64,000 bases of DNA from JBDHTQ01 sp039808765 (GTDB taxonomy: Bacteria > Pseudomonadota > Alphaproteobacteria > UBA2400), in the NCBI GenBank assembly GCA_039808765.1, contig JBDHTQ010000005.1, positions 100,713-164,712 on the forward strand, in the 5' to 3' direction. Under the pieces are notes generated by a model that saw only the letters and a program-made list of their open reading frames with translations, ran no database searches and was not told the origin of the DNA. A program made the position numbers and the translations under genes. Shown piece by piece: positions 27,056 through 35,828 of this stretch; the stretch's first letter is position 1, and the number at the start of each line of letters is the position of its first letter.

Positions 27056-28861
27056 ATGATGATCAAATCAGGTAATCATTTGTGCGCACAAAGAAAAGGG
27101 TTTTCGCTTCTTGAAGTAACGATTGCTCTTGGTGCGGCCGGATTGATGATTTCAGGTATTTGGCAGCTGAGTGGAACTGCAAATTCCATGGCACAAGCAC
27201 GGATTATATCTGGTCAGGTGCTTGCTGTATCGAATGCAGCGAAATCTTATGCCGAACATAATCGATCTGCGTTACTCTCGGCTTTACCGAGTATTGATAG
27301 CGCTGGGGAAGTGCTTTTTTCGAGCATGCAGGCATCAGGAGAATTGCCAAGTGATTTTGTAAATCAAAATTCTTATGGCCAGACCTATCGCATTTTTGTG
27401 AAGAGAGAAGACGGCGGTGCTGCGGGGGCTGATGCTGATGATACATTGGTTGTGCTTGTTGTCTCAAATGGAGGTGTTCAGCTTTCAGACCAAATGGGAA
27501 ATGAAGTGATCAATGAGCTTGGCGTTGCAGGGGGATTTATTTACTCGGACTCATCAACAACCGTGAGAGGGACAAGTGGGGGGTGGCAAGTGAATTTAGC
27601 CGGGGCAGGATGGTCGACAATTGGGGGATATACGCCCGCCGTTGGGCATCTGGCGGTTTTGGCGAACTTGCTTCCCTCTCAAGGGAGTGGCGGAGGAAGC
27701 GGGGGCGCAAGCGCCTTGGATGATTTTGGTGATGCTGTTACCGATTATACCAATGGTACGGTATTTCTGGGTTTTAATGCGGGGAATTATGGATCGTTGG
27801 GTGTTAATAATACCGCCCTTGGTGATGGTGCATTGGATGTTGTGGCAACGGGAAGCCGCAATACGGGTGCTGGTGCGTATGCGTTGCAGTCTGTGACGAC
27901 GGGAAGCGATAACACGGCCTATGGTTATCAGGCTGGACAGACGATAACGACGGGTTCGAATAATGTCATGATTGGTGCGAGCACGGATCCATCATCACCG
28001 ACAGCGAGTAATGAGTTGAATATAGCAAACGCACTTTATGGAAATGTGAGCACAGGGCAACTGAATATTGGCCAATCAACGTTGGCATCTGGCGTAACGT
28101 TTGATATGGGCAGCAAGGTTGATACGATGCGCGGGGCCGTGGGAACGACAGCACAGCGACCCACGTGCAATGCCTCCTTGGTAGGTGCACAAAGATGGAA
28201 CACAACGACCCAGCTTTTTGAAGTTTGTACAAATAGCGGTTGGACCCAGCCCTCTTTGATCGATGCTGCATATGCATCTACGCCAGCGGCACCCTATACC
28301 CAAGCGGGTTATTTTGTGATGACAGAAACCAAGTGGGATGGCAACATGGGTGGAGCTGCCGGCATGGATCAAAAATGCTTGACCGAGCTTACAACAAAAA
28401 CAAATTGGAAGTATTATAATGATGCCCTTGCAGGGGGGCAATTGACCAGTGATTATGTTAAATCTTTTCGTTGTATTAGTGGGGGTGAGTGTTTGATCGG
28501 TATGCCCTATGCTGTTTATTATTTTGCCCGTGTTGGGAACCCAGATGTGGGGGGGGCGGCTTTTACAACTGACTCGGGTGGATATGGCCCAAACAATAGT
28601 CTTTACTGGTCATCTTATAATTATTTCGCAACGCAGACGCTTTATTGGACAGGGCGATTCTTTACATCGGGTGCAACAAGTTTCTCTGGATCAGGGGTCT
28701 ATGACTGCACTGGTTGGACAACGAATTCATCAAGCGTAACAGGAGCGTATGGAAATACCCATTTTGCGGATTACAATCGATGGGGAAGTTATTATGGGGG
28801 GCAGCAAAGAAGTTGTGATCAATTGTTACCCATTGTCTGCTTTGTTCACCCAAGGTACTAG
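27056..28861 (+). CDS. PilV-like pilus tip adhesin, third paralogue
   Basis: Third gene of the trio, 39 bases after the second. The ATG at 27056 (GAGGG site, 601 residues) gives a 15-residue leader ending in Lys-Gly before F-S-L-L-E-V-T-I. The shaft is nearly the same as in the second gene (Q-T-Y-R-I-F-V-K-R-E-D-G-G). A Gly-rich linker near residue 215 leads to the fibre repeats at about 245-320 and one lectin-like domain at about 420-599 with the six-cysteine pattern. Unlike its relatives, which end V-N-P, it ends V-H-P-R-Y, and its TAG stop is formed by the first bases of a palindromic repeat, so its last two residues may be a scar of that insertion. Confidence 0.85.
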   Translation: MMIKSGNHLCAQRKGFSLLEVTIALGAAGLMISGIWQLSGTANSMAQARIISGQVLAVSNAAKSYAEHNRSALLSALPSIDSAGEVLFSSMQASGELPSDFVNQNSYGQTYRIFVKREDGGAAGADADDTLVVLVVSNGGVQLSDQMGNEVINELGVAGGFIYSDSSTTVRGTSGGWQVNLAGAGWSTIGGYTPAVGHLAVLANLLPSQGSGGGSGGASALDDFGDAVTDYTNGTVFLGFNAGNYGSLGVNNTALGDGALDVVATGSRNTGAGAYALQSVTTGSDNTAYGYQAGQTITTGSNNVMIGASTDPSSPTASNELNIANALYGNVSTGQLNIGQSTLASGVTFDMGSKVDTMRGAVGTTAQRPTCNASLVGAQRWNTTTQLFEVCTNSGWTQPSLIDAAYASTPAAPYTQAGYFVMTETKWDGNMGGAAGMDQKCLTELTTKTNWKYYNDALAGGQLTSDYVKSFRCISGGECLIGMPYAVYYFARVGNPDVGGAAFTTDSGGYGPNNSLYWSSYNYFATQTLYWTGRFFTSGATSFSGSGVYDCTGWTTNSSSVTGAYGNTHFADYNRWGSYYGGQQRSCDQLLPIVCFVHPRY

Positions 28862-28962
28862 AGCAAATCCGGAAAAGATGGAATCGACGAAACCCTCTTT
28901 GACGACGTATCTGCGTTAAATAAACGAAACAGAGCGCGTCTATCTTCGAGGGATGCGCTCTA
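28859..28962 (+). repeat. Palindromic interspersed repeat, copy B
   Basis: 104 bases from TAGAGCAAATCCGGAAAAGA to GGGATGCGCTCTA. The ends are imperfect inverted repeats of each other (TAGAGC / GCTCTA). The first three bases are the stop codon of the third adhesin gene. Confidence 0.85.
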
Positions 28963-28986
28963 AAATAAATTTTGAGCCGAGAGTGT

Positions 28987-30060
28987 TTAACGCGAACCGA
29001 ATTGCGAATGATCGTCGCGAAGCATCGTAGTGGTCTGGGTGGACAAAATTTTGTGTGCAGTGAGAAGATAGTTTGATCCGTTTTTATCACAGGCAATCAG
29101 ATTTTGGCCATCAGGTGACCATGTCAGGCAGTTAATTGGGATGTTGTTGGGAGGGATGAGTTCAATCGGGAGCTGATCCTCAAATAGCGCTAAAACGATA
29201 CGTCCGGTTTCATAGCCAGCCGCAACCAGTTCTTCTTTGGGGTGGAGGGCAACCGCGGTACAGGGTTTTCCTTCTGGAATACCAAGACCCATCGGCGGTT
29301 TTCCCTGAGGGCCAGAGCCCGCAAATGGCCAACAGATAATTTGTTCACTTCCTGATGTGGCAAGCCATTTAGTGCTGGCCGAAAATCCCATAGAATGAAC
29401 TTTGTTGGGGTATCCCGCCATTCTCAATTCATTCATATCTTTCATGCGCCAGCCGTGGAGGGCGTTTTCCTGCATGGAGGTCATCAGGTAATCGCCCTTC
29501 GGGTGCCAAAGCAGGGAAAGGTGAGAGCCTTTCCACGCCAATATTTGCGGTGCGGGAGATTTTGCCTTAACCCACCACAGTGAAACACCATTGTAATGGC
29601 TTACGGCCAGCCGTTTGCCATTGGGGTGAAAACCAAGCCCCCCCACTGTGCTGGGGTGCGTCAATGGTTCGTTTTGTGTGTTTAAAAAAACCTCTTTGCC
29701 GGCACTGTAGGCGAAAACGTTGCTCTCAACATGAACGGCAATATGCTCGATCCACTTTCCTTTGTGGTGCGCGATTTCAATCGGTTCATTCTCCCATGAA
29801 ATGCGCAAAAGACGACCATCGTCGCTACCGATTAAAAAAGATGATTTTTCGGCAGCCAGTGTTAACGGTGATGCACCGGCTTTGGTAACGGTCAAGAGCT
29901 TTTCTTCATCTTTATGGAGAAGAAGCACCGCGCCATCCAAAAAAGCAACCGCAGCGGTTTCTCCATCCCTTGTGAAGGCACAGGCAACCGCAGACTCATC
30001 ATATGTCCAGGCTTTGCTCCATAAATCTTGAGTGGAGGGCACCAAAGATTTTATTGGCAT
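28987..30060 (-). CDS. WD40 repeat protein
   Basis: A 357-residue protein with no signal peptide or membrane segment. It is built of repeated units of about 40-45 residues with the strand patterns of a WD40 beta-propeller, for example S-V-S-x-W-like turns written here as G-V-S-L-W-W, L-A-V-S-H-Y and L-T-W-S-P-D-G. It probably folds as a seven-blade propeller and serves as a protein-binding platform; partners are unknown. The frame is open to 30123, but the ATG at 30060 has a perfect GGAGG site at good distance. It lies 22 bases downstream of typA on the same strand and is likely co-transcribed with it. Confidence 0.8.
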   Translation of the reverse strand: MPIKSLVPSTQDLWSKAWTYDESAVACAFTRDGETAAVAFLDGAVLLLHKDEEKLLTVTKAGASPLTLAAEKSSFLIGSDDGRLLRISWENEPIEIAHHKGKWIEHIAVHVESNVFAYSAGKEVFLNTQNEPLTHPSTVGGLGFHPNGKRLAVSHYNGVSLWWVKAKSPAPQILAWKGSHLSLLWHPKGDYLMTSMQENALHGWRMKDMNELRMAGYPNKVHSMGFSASTKWLATSGSEQIICWPFAGSGPQGKPPMGLGIPEGKPCTAVALHPKEELVAAGYETGRIVLALFEDQLPIELIPPNNIPINCLTWSPDGQNLIACDKNGSNYLLTAHKILSTQTTTMLRDDHSQFGSR

Positions 30061-30082
30061 GGAACCTCCCTCTCTTAGATTC

Positions 30083-31927
30083 TTAGGCGCTTTCAGCTTG
30101 GCGGGAGGCGCGCTTGCGTTCATTCGGATCGAGGAAGCGTTTGCGCAAACGAATGGACTTGGGCGTTACTTCAAGCAATTCATCATCCTGAATGTAGGCA
30201 ATCGCTTTTTCCAGCGTCATCTGAATGGGCGGTGTCAAGCGAACAGCTTCATCTTTGCTGGTGGTGCGGATGTTGGTCAGCTTTTTACCTTCCAGGACAT
30301 TGACTTCAAGGTCATTATCGCGGGTGTGTTCGCCAATGATCATCCCTTGATAAACGCGATCACCCGGGTTAACGAGCATCGGGCCGCGGTCTTCCAGCTT
30401 CCAAAGGGCATAAGCTACGGCTTCGCCTTTACCGTTGGAGATCAAGGCACCTGTGCGACGGCCGGGAATCGGGCCTTTGTAAGGCAGATAATCAAAGAAA
30501 ATGCGGTTCATCACGCCGGTGCCGCGGGTGTCAGTCAAAAATTCGCTGTGATAACCGATCAGGCCGCGCGAAGGTGCCAAAAAGGTGAGGCGAACTTTAC
30601 CGATACCGCACGAACGCATATCGCGCAAATCGGCTTTACGTTCGGACATTTTGTTGACGACCGTGCCGGAATACTCTTCATCCACGTCGACCGTTACTTC
30701 TTCAAACGGTTCTGTTTTTTGGCCATTGGCATCCGTTTTTAACAAAACACGAGGGCGAGAAATCGAAAGCTCGTATCCTTCACGGCGCATTTGCTCAATG
30801 AGAATGCCCAACTGAAGTTCGCCACGACCGGCTACTTCAAAGGCGTCAATGGAGCCACCCGCTTCACTGATACGAATAGCGACATTCCCTTCAGCTTCGC
30901 GCATAAGGCGATCACGAATCATGCGGCTGGTGACCTTGTCGCCCTCGGTTCCGGCATAAGGAGAATCATTAATACCAAACGTCATGGCCAGCGTGGGGGG
31001 GTCAATTGCTTGTGCGGTGATGGCCTCATTCACACTCATATCACAAAGTGTATCGGCAACAGTTGCTTTGGTTAAACCGGCAATCGCGACGATATCGCCG
31101 GGTTCGGCTTCATCAACCGCAACCCTTTCCAAACCACGAAAGGCCAGAACTTTCGTAATGCGACCTTGTTCAATCAGGGCACCATCGCGGGTGAGGGCTT
31201 TGATCGCCAAATTGGGCTTTGCTTTACCAGACATAATGCGGCCGGTGAGCAGGCGTCCCAGATAGGGGTTGGCTTCGAGGGTGGTCGCCAACATGCGGAA
31301 AGGCTCATCTGATCGTCCGGCAACATCGGGGGCGGGGACGTGGCGCTCGATCAACTCGAAGAGCGGCATCAAATCTTTACGTTCGTCATCCTGATTAACA
31401 ACGGCCCATCCTTGGCGTCCAGAGGCAAACAGGGTGGGGAAATCAAGCTGCTCTTCGCTAGCTTCGAGCGCCGCGAAGAGATCAAAAATTTCATCATGAA
31501 CTTCAACAGGGCGAGCATCAGAACGATCAATCTTGTTGATCACAACAATAGGGCGCAGGCCCAAGCGCAGGGCCTTCCCTACCACGAATTTGGTTTGCGG
31601 CAAGGGGCCTTCGGCGGCGTCCACGAGCACGACAACGCCATCAACCATAGAGAGAATGCGCTCAACTTCACCCCCAAAGTCGGCGTGGCCGGGGGTGTCG
31701 ACAATGTTAATGCGAACTTCTTCGCCCTTGGGGTTGTGCCAAAGAACTGACGTACATTTCGCCAAAATGGTAATACCGCGTTCGCGCTCCAGATCGTTGC
31801 TGTCCATGGCGCGTTCAGCCACTTGCTGGTTTTCGCGGAAGGTTCCGGACTGTTTAAGCATTTGGTCCACAAGCGTTGTTTTGCCGTGGTCAACGTGGGC
31901 GATAATAGCGATGTTACGGAGATTCAT
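30083..31927 (-). CDS. typA: Ribosome-associated GTPase TypA/BipA
   Basis: TypA (BipA) is a translational GTPase of the EF-G family that binds ribosomes and helps growth under stress. The 614-residue protein begins M-N-L-R-N-I-A-I-I-A-H with the P-loop H-V-D-H-G-K-T-T, and has the switch I R-E-R-G-I-T-I, D-T-P-G-H (G3) and N-K-I-D (G4) motifs in the first 135 residues, followed by the EF-G-like domains and the BipA-specific C-terminus. The frame runs to 32014, but the ATG at 31927 with an AAAGG site is the standard start. The WD40 gene follows. Confidence 0.96.
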   Translation of the reverse strand: MNLRNIAIIAHVDHGKTTLVDQMLKQSGTFRENQQVAERAMDSNDLERERGITILAKCTSVLWHNPKGEEVRINIVDTPGHADFGGEVERILSMVDGVVVLVDAAEGPLPQTKFVVGKALRLGLRPIVVINKIDRSDARPVEVHDEIFDLFAALEASEEQLDFPTLFASGRQGWAVVNQDDERKDLMPLFELIERHVPAPDVAGRSDEPFRMLATTLEANPYLGRLLTGRIMSGKAKPNLAIKALTRDGALIEQGRITKVLAFRGLERVAVDEAEPGDIVAIAGLTKATVADTLCDMSVNEAITAQAIDPPTLAMTFGINDSPYAGTEGDKVTSRMIRDRLMREAEGNVAIRISEAGGSIDAFEVAGRGELQLGILIEQMRREGYELSISRPRVLLKTDANGQKTEPFEEVTVDVDEEYSGTVVNKMSERKADLRDMRSCGIGKVRLTFLAPSRGLIGYHSEFLTDTRGTGVMNRIFFDYLPYKGPIPGRRTGALISNGKGEAVAYALWKLEDRGPMLVNPGDRVYQGMIIGEHTRDNDLEVNVLEGKKLTNIRTTSKDEAVRLTPPIQMTLEKAIAYIQDDELLEVTPKSIRLRKRFLDPNERKRASRQAESA

Positions 31928-32148
31928 AGTGTTTGGCCTTTCGATTGCGCGCACACTACCCCTAGATAGGGGGAAAAAGCAAGAGGGGCGTAGCGGTTTT
32001 TCTCTCATTCTCACTTTTTCAGGGTATAAGGTGGGCGCTTAGCATAACTCAAAGCATTAATCTTGATTTCAGTATTTATCTTATTGTATTGTGTGCGCAT
32101 CGGTTGAGATATTTTGATTGAAATTTTTAATAGGGAGATACTCTTATA

Positions 32149-32637
32149 ATGAATCACGCGGAAATCGACGAAGCCCGGTCATTCTTAAATCCGATGTGTG
32201 GTATGGCCACGGTTGCGAGTGCATTCCTCTTTTGTGTTTCTGCTGCTGGGACAGGGTATCTCTACGCGACAGGCGGCAATCCGACTTTGGGAAAACAAAT
32301 GTTGAGTGCCGCGTTGGGGGGCTTGGTCTCTACCGCATTTTCAGCCGTTCTTCTGAATAAAAGTGAGCCTCCCAGCGTGCCAATCCCGAAAAATCATCGT
32401 CGTGGACTCGTGGCCGGCATGGTGTTGGCGGCTGCGGGCACGTTCGGTACACTCCCGCTCTTTAACATTTTTGGGGACTATGTTTCCCGCCCCGCCGCTC
32501 TCAATCGCCCGGTGGACCCGGCGCCAGCAGGAAAAAGTGAAGACTCTCAATCGGCCAAACTTTGCAAAGACTCGCATGGACTGGGCGTTGTTGTTGGGGT
32601 TGGTGATAAACAACGCGTGCTCGTATGCCCAAAATAG
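32149..32637 (+). CDS. Small membrane protein of unknown function
   Basis: A 162-residue protein with about three hydrophobic segments (residues 18-38, 44-65 and 84-106) joined by short polar loops and followed by a polar tail with a C-terminal C-K-D-S-H...V-C-P-K pair of cysteines. A GGGAG site precedes the ATG by about 10 bases. I do not recognise the family. It stands alone between the divergent typA and a gene-poor stretch. Confidence 0.6.
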   Translation: MNHAEIDEARSFLNPMCGMATVASAFLFCVSAAGTGYLYATGGNPTLGKQMLSAALGGLVSTAFSAVLLNKSEPPSVPIPKNHRRGLVAGMVLAAAGTFGTLPLFNIFGDYVSRPAALNRPVDPAPAGKSEDSQSAKLCKDSHGLGVVVGVGDKQRVLVCPK

Positions 32638-33037
32638 TCGTGATATGATTGCTTAAAAAGTTAAATCACCCCATGTTGTACGCTAACGAGGTGCTTTTAG
32701 CCGTTTTGTTAAAAGTGTAAGGGGCTTGGTTATTGCAGTTTTTTTTGGTGAATGGCACAGACCGTGTGAGGCTGTGTCGGTTGGCTAAGACGTTGTAGCA
32801 AGATGAAGCCCAAAGGGGTGTGTTCGACAAAAAAAGAGGTAAAAGTCACGCACCATCACTCGGCGCAGATGACGAACTCAAGCAGAGCCGACAACACCTT
32901 CTGATGTTGACAATTTTGCCAAACATCGTGTGACCTCCCAAGAAGTTTTCTCCATATGAAAGACACCAATAAAATATGGAAAACAACCCTCATCGCTTTG
33001 GTCTTAACCAATTCCAGCACACCATGGGACAAAACAG
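32638..33037. other. 400-base region without a confident gene
   Basis: Nothing recognisable. A minus-strand 26-codon frame (32846-32926) has a GGGAGG site but resembles no known peptide, and another overlapping frame is open through the same stretch, which suggests decayed coding sequence. Confidence 0.45.
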
Positions 33038-33625
33038 CTACATAAAAATTTTTTTGTAAATGCGTTGCCCTGAAGATATTTGTAATTGTGGAATAGCTAT
33101 CATTTCATATGTTTCAGGCTTCTTAAGACTTTCTGCAATCCATTGAAAGGCTTGTTGGGCAGAACCAAGAGGATCAGCTTTTCCACGTGAAAAAACTTTA
33201 GATGGAATAATAAATTGGATTATCAAGTCTTGACTCTGGGGGGTCGTGCCACTTTCTGTAGGTGCTGGTGTCACCGTGTTAGCAGACCTCGGGGGGTTTG
33301 TGCCACGCGCAGCAATTTGTATGGCACCATAATGTTTACTACATAGCGCTAAGGTTGCGTAAAACTCTAAGAGAGTAAACGCTTTTTCTTCTTTTTCTTC
33401 TTCAGGGGTTCGGGGCAATCCATGCCCTGTGTTTTTTTTCCTCAGAAAAGCAGAAAATTCCGTAGGTTTTAATTCGAGAAATGCACCTAGGTCTGTGTTT
33501 ACAAACCCTAGCTCAAGCCAAACAGATTTCGGCTTTTCAGGTTTCTTTAGTTCAGTTACAAAATCAGGATAAGCCAAGTGCTCAAAGCTCAGCATAGCTA
33601 TAGATGGTGAAGTTTCTTTTGCCAT
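33038..33625 (-). CDS. Hypothetical protein
   Basis: A 195-residue soluble protein with no signal peptide. The first half is charged (E-E-E-K-E-E-K), and a Pro/Thr-rich stretch in the middle (about residues 110-130) separates two parts. I do not recognise any domain. The ATG is preceded by a TAGGAG site. Both sides are gene-poor and AT-rich, which would fit an acquired or orphan gene. Confidence 0.55.
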   Translation of the reverse strand: MAKETSPSIAMLSFEHLAYPDFVTELKKPEKPKSVWLELGFVNTDLGAFLELKPTEFSAFLRKKNTGHGLPRTPEEEKEEKAFTLLEFYATLALCSKHYGAIQIAARGTNPPRSANTVTPAPTESGTTPQSQDLIIQFIIPSKVFSRGKADPLGSAQQAFQWIAESLKKPETYEMIAIPQLQISSGQRIYKKIFM

Positions 33626-34029
33626 TTTAATATGCTCCTAATTAATATGCCTCTAAAAATTGCTAGCTCTTATATTCTATTATTTCGTCAAAATAAAATA
33701 CTTAATCGTTTTTTTAAATTTTTTTGGGGGCTCGTGGTCTGTTCGGAGGTTTAAGTCTCTGTATTTAAAGGTTTAATCCTGTCTCTATCATGTGGGGCCG
33801 GTTAATCATCTCATAACTCATTCGCCTGTTGTTGATAGCGTTTCTATCATTATGATTTTAAATGATTTTTCTGTTTTAAAAAACATTTAGAGCATTGGCG
33901 TGCCTCATCCTGCGAATCGAGAGAAAACGAAATGTCACATAGAGAATAAATCGTATAATTTTAAGTAAATCTTATGTATTTTTGTCGATTTTTAGAGACA
34001 AGAAATGTACGTCTCGACCCTTGTTTTAA
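33626..34029. other. 404-base AT-rich intergenic region
   Basis: No gene, RNA or clear repeat is visible. It must hold the promoters of the two divergent flanking genes. The only possible link seen is the short phrase TTTAGAGCATTGGCGTG at 33887, which recurs loosely near 62369. Confidence 0.4.
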
Positions 34030-35529
34030 ATGGTTGACATTACGAATACAAAAAGGCATGGTGCGTTCGCTATGAAAGCCAAATATACCATTCTTAACCC
34101 GTCCCAAACTCTGCGTTCTCGCTTGTTTGATTCAGTAACATTTTCTGCAAGAGGATGGGTTTCTGCTGCAGCTACACTGACCATCGGTGTGCCGCTCGCG
34201 CTTATGTTCGCTTTTTATGCATTTGATCATGCAGATGACGACAATTATGCGATTAGCGGTGATACAACGCCCGAGATGCGTGCTGAGTTGGCTTTGCCTG
34301 ATTTACCTGACGCTCCAGAGGATGATGTCGCGTTTAATGAAGAAACGCCTTTGGTGCCGCCTACAGCCGAAAAAGAAACTGCCGATGTGGAGGTGCCTGA
34401 CGAAGAGCAAGACCCTTCTCGTCGTGTGATGACGCTGCAATGGGGTGATACGCTTTTTGATGTTCTGAGCAAACTGGCGATTCCTTCCGCCGAAGCGCAT
34501 GAAGCAATGTCAGCGTTAAGTAAGGTTTATAATCCCCGTCAAATTAAAGCCGGTGAAGAAGTAACGGTTGTGTTCGATGAAGGTGTTTTTTCCGGTTTTG
34601 AGTTTGACCCGGAAGCTGACCGCTCTGTGCGGGTAGAGCGAAATGATAATGGCTTTAAGGCTGCAACGGTTGTTCGTCCGCTCAGCAATGATATCATGGC
34701 CGCTTCTGTGCGTATTGACAGCAGTTTTTATGAAGCCGGCATTCGGGCTGGCATACCTGTCAGCACAATGAGTGGTTTGGTGAAGGCACTTTCTTATACA
34801 GTAGACTTTCAGCGTGATATTCGCTCGGGTGATACATTCCGTGTTCTTTACGAAGTGCGTCGCAATCCGGAAGGGGTTTTGGTTCGTACTGGTAAAATCC
34901 TTTTTGCCGAGATTTCTACCAAAGGAAAAACCATTCCAGTTTATCTTTACCGCTTCAAAGATGGGAGTGAAGCCTATTACAGCGCCGAAGGAAAAAGCTT
35001 GCGCCGTACGCTATTGCGCACCCCCGTTAATGCGGTGCGAATTTCATCCGGTTTTGGTATGCGTGAGCATCCAATTTTAGGGTACACCAAGATGCATCGC
35101 GGGGTTGACTTTGCTGCCCCTACAGGAACGAAGATTTATGCTTCCGGTGATGGTGAGATTGTTGAGCGCGGCTGGAAAGGTGGATACGGCAATTACATCC
35201 GCATTCGCCACAGCTCTACCATTTCAACCGCCTACGGGCATATGAGCCGCTTTGAGTCGGGCTTAAGTGTGCACAGCCGTGTGCGGCAGGGGGATATCAT
35301 TGGGTATGTGGGAACGACAGGTCGCTCCACTGGGCCGCATTTACACTATGAAGTGCTCGTCAATGGCACACAGGTTAATCCTTTACGCGTGGCAAATCTT
35401 TCTACCAATGATGACAGCTTAAAAGGGCAGGACTTGACTCAATTTAAAGGGATGGTCAAAGCTATAGACCAGCAATTTAAGAAAGTTGAGACTGGCCAGG
35501 CCATACAGGTGAGCTTTCGCTCGCCTTAA
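34030..35529 (+). CDS. M23 family cell-wall metallopeptidase
   Basis: A 499-residue envelope protein that likely cuts peptidoglycan peptide bridges. One membrane segment lies near residues 44-68, then a long acidic and Pro-rich linker, a LysM/OapA-like part near residues 135-190 (L-Q-W-G-D-T-L-F), and a C-terminal M23 domain near residues 335-460. The zinc-site motifs are intact: H-R-G-V-D near residue 356 and G-P-H-L-H-Y-E near residue 435. The start is uncertain: ATG 34030 or ATG 34072 (M-K-A-K-Y), neither with a strong ribosome-binding site. A terminator follows. The layout matches periplasmic MepM-like endopeptidases. Confidence 0.88.
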   Translation: MVDITNTKRHGAFAMKAKYTILNPSQTLRSRLFDSVTFSARGWVSAAATLTIGVPLALMFAFYAFDHADDDNYAISGDTTPEMRAELALPDLPDAPEDDVAFNEETPLVPPTAEKETADVEVPDEEQDPSRRVMTLQWGDTLFDVLSKLAIPSAEAHEAMSALSKVYNPRQIKAGEEVTVVFDEGVFSGFEFDPEADRSVRVERNDNGFKAATVVRPLSNDIMAASVRIDSSFYEAGIRAGIPVSTMSGLVKALSYTVDFQRDIRSGDTFRVLYEVRRNPEGVLVRTGKILFAEISTKGKTIPVYLYRFKDGSEAYYSAEGKSLRRTLLRTPVNAVRISSGFGMREHPILGYTKMHRGVDFAAPTGTKIYASGDGEIVERGWKGGYGNYIRIRHSSTISTAYGHMSRFESGLSVHSRVRQGDIIGYVGTTGRSTGPHLHYEVLVNGTQVNPLRVANLSTNDDSLKGQDLTQFKGMVKAIDQQFKKVETGQAIQVSFRSP

Positions 35530-35587
35530 TAAGCGCAGTCACCTCGCCAAGACGTTTTTTTGTCTTCTGAGTCAGTGATTTTATTTC

Positions 35588-35616
35588 TGGGGGCAACATT
35601 GCCCCCAATTTTTTTA
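35588..35616 (+). terminator. Rho-independent terminator of the M23 gene
   Basis: A nine-base perfect stem TGGGGGCAA / TTGCCCCCA with a two-base loop is followed by ATTTTTTTT. Confidence 0.92.
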
Positions 35617-35828
35617 TAGGTTGCCTTTATTAACTTTCTCCCTCTTATTGGACATAAAAAATTTTAAGAATCAAACTAATCTCACCTTTTTAAGTCCAAA
35701 ATTAAAACTATGGTTGCACTCAATGTTAAAAAGTCTGCATTTATGGCGTTTTATGCTTAATTTATATTAACTTTTTATCAACTACATACCAGAATACTCA
35801 ATTCTGAAATTGGTGAAAGGTTTGTGGA

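Noticed and set aside
24055..28861. Diversity-generating retroelement acting on the C-type-lectin-like ends
   Set aside because: The lectin-like fold is typical of such targets, but no reverse transcriptase, template repeat or accessory gene is in the window, and differences between copies are spread over the domain.
22828..28861. Active shufflon in the PilV-like cluster
   Set aside because: All three genes are complete and in the same orientation, with no inverted C-terminal segments, no sfx-like inverted repeats noticed and no recombinase gene nearby.
30032..32042. Several long + strand frames opposite typA
   Set aside because: They are antisense shadows of the strongly conserved typA gene and have no independent family features.
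32846..32926. 26-codon minus-strand frame with a GGGAGG site
   Set aside because: The peptide resembles nothing known, and another frame through the same DNA is equally open, so it is more likely debris or chance.
34034..34062. TTGACA as a promoter for the M23 gene
   Set aside because: The -35 element is perfect but the -10 position (CATGGT) is poor, and it overlaps the first possible start codon.
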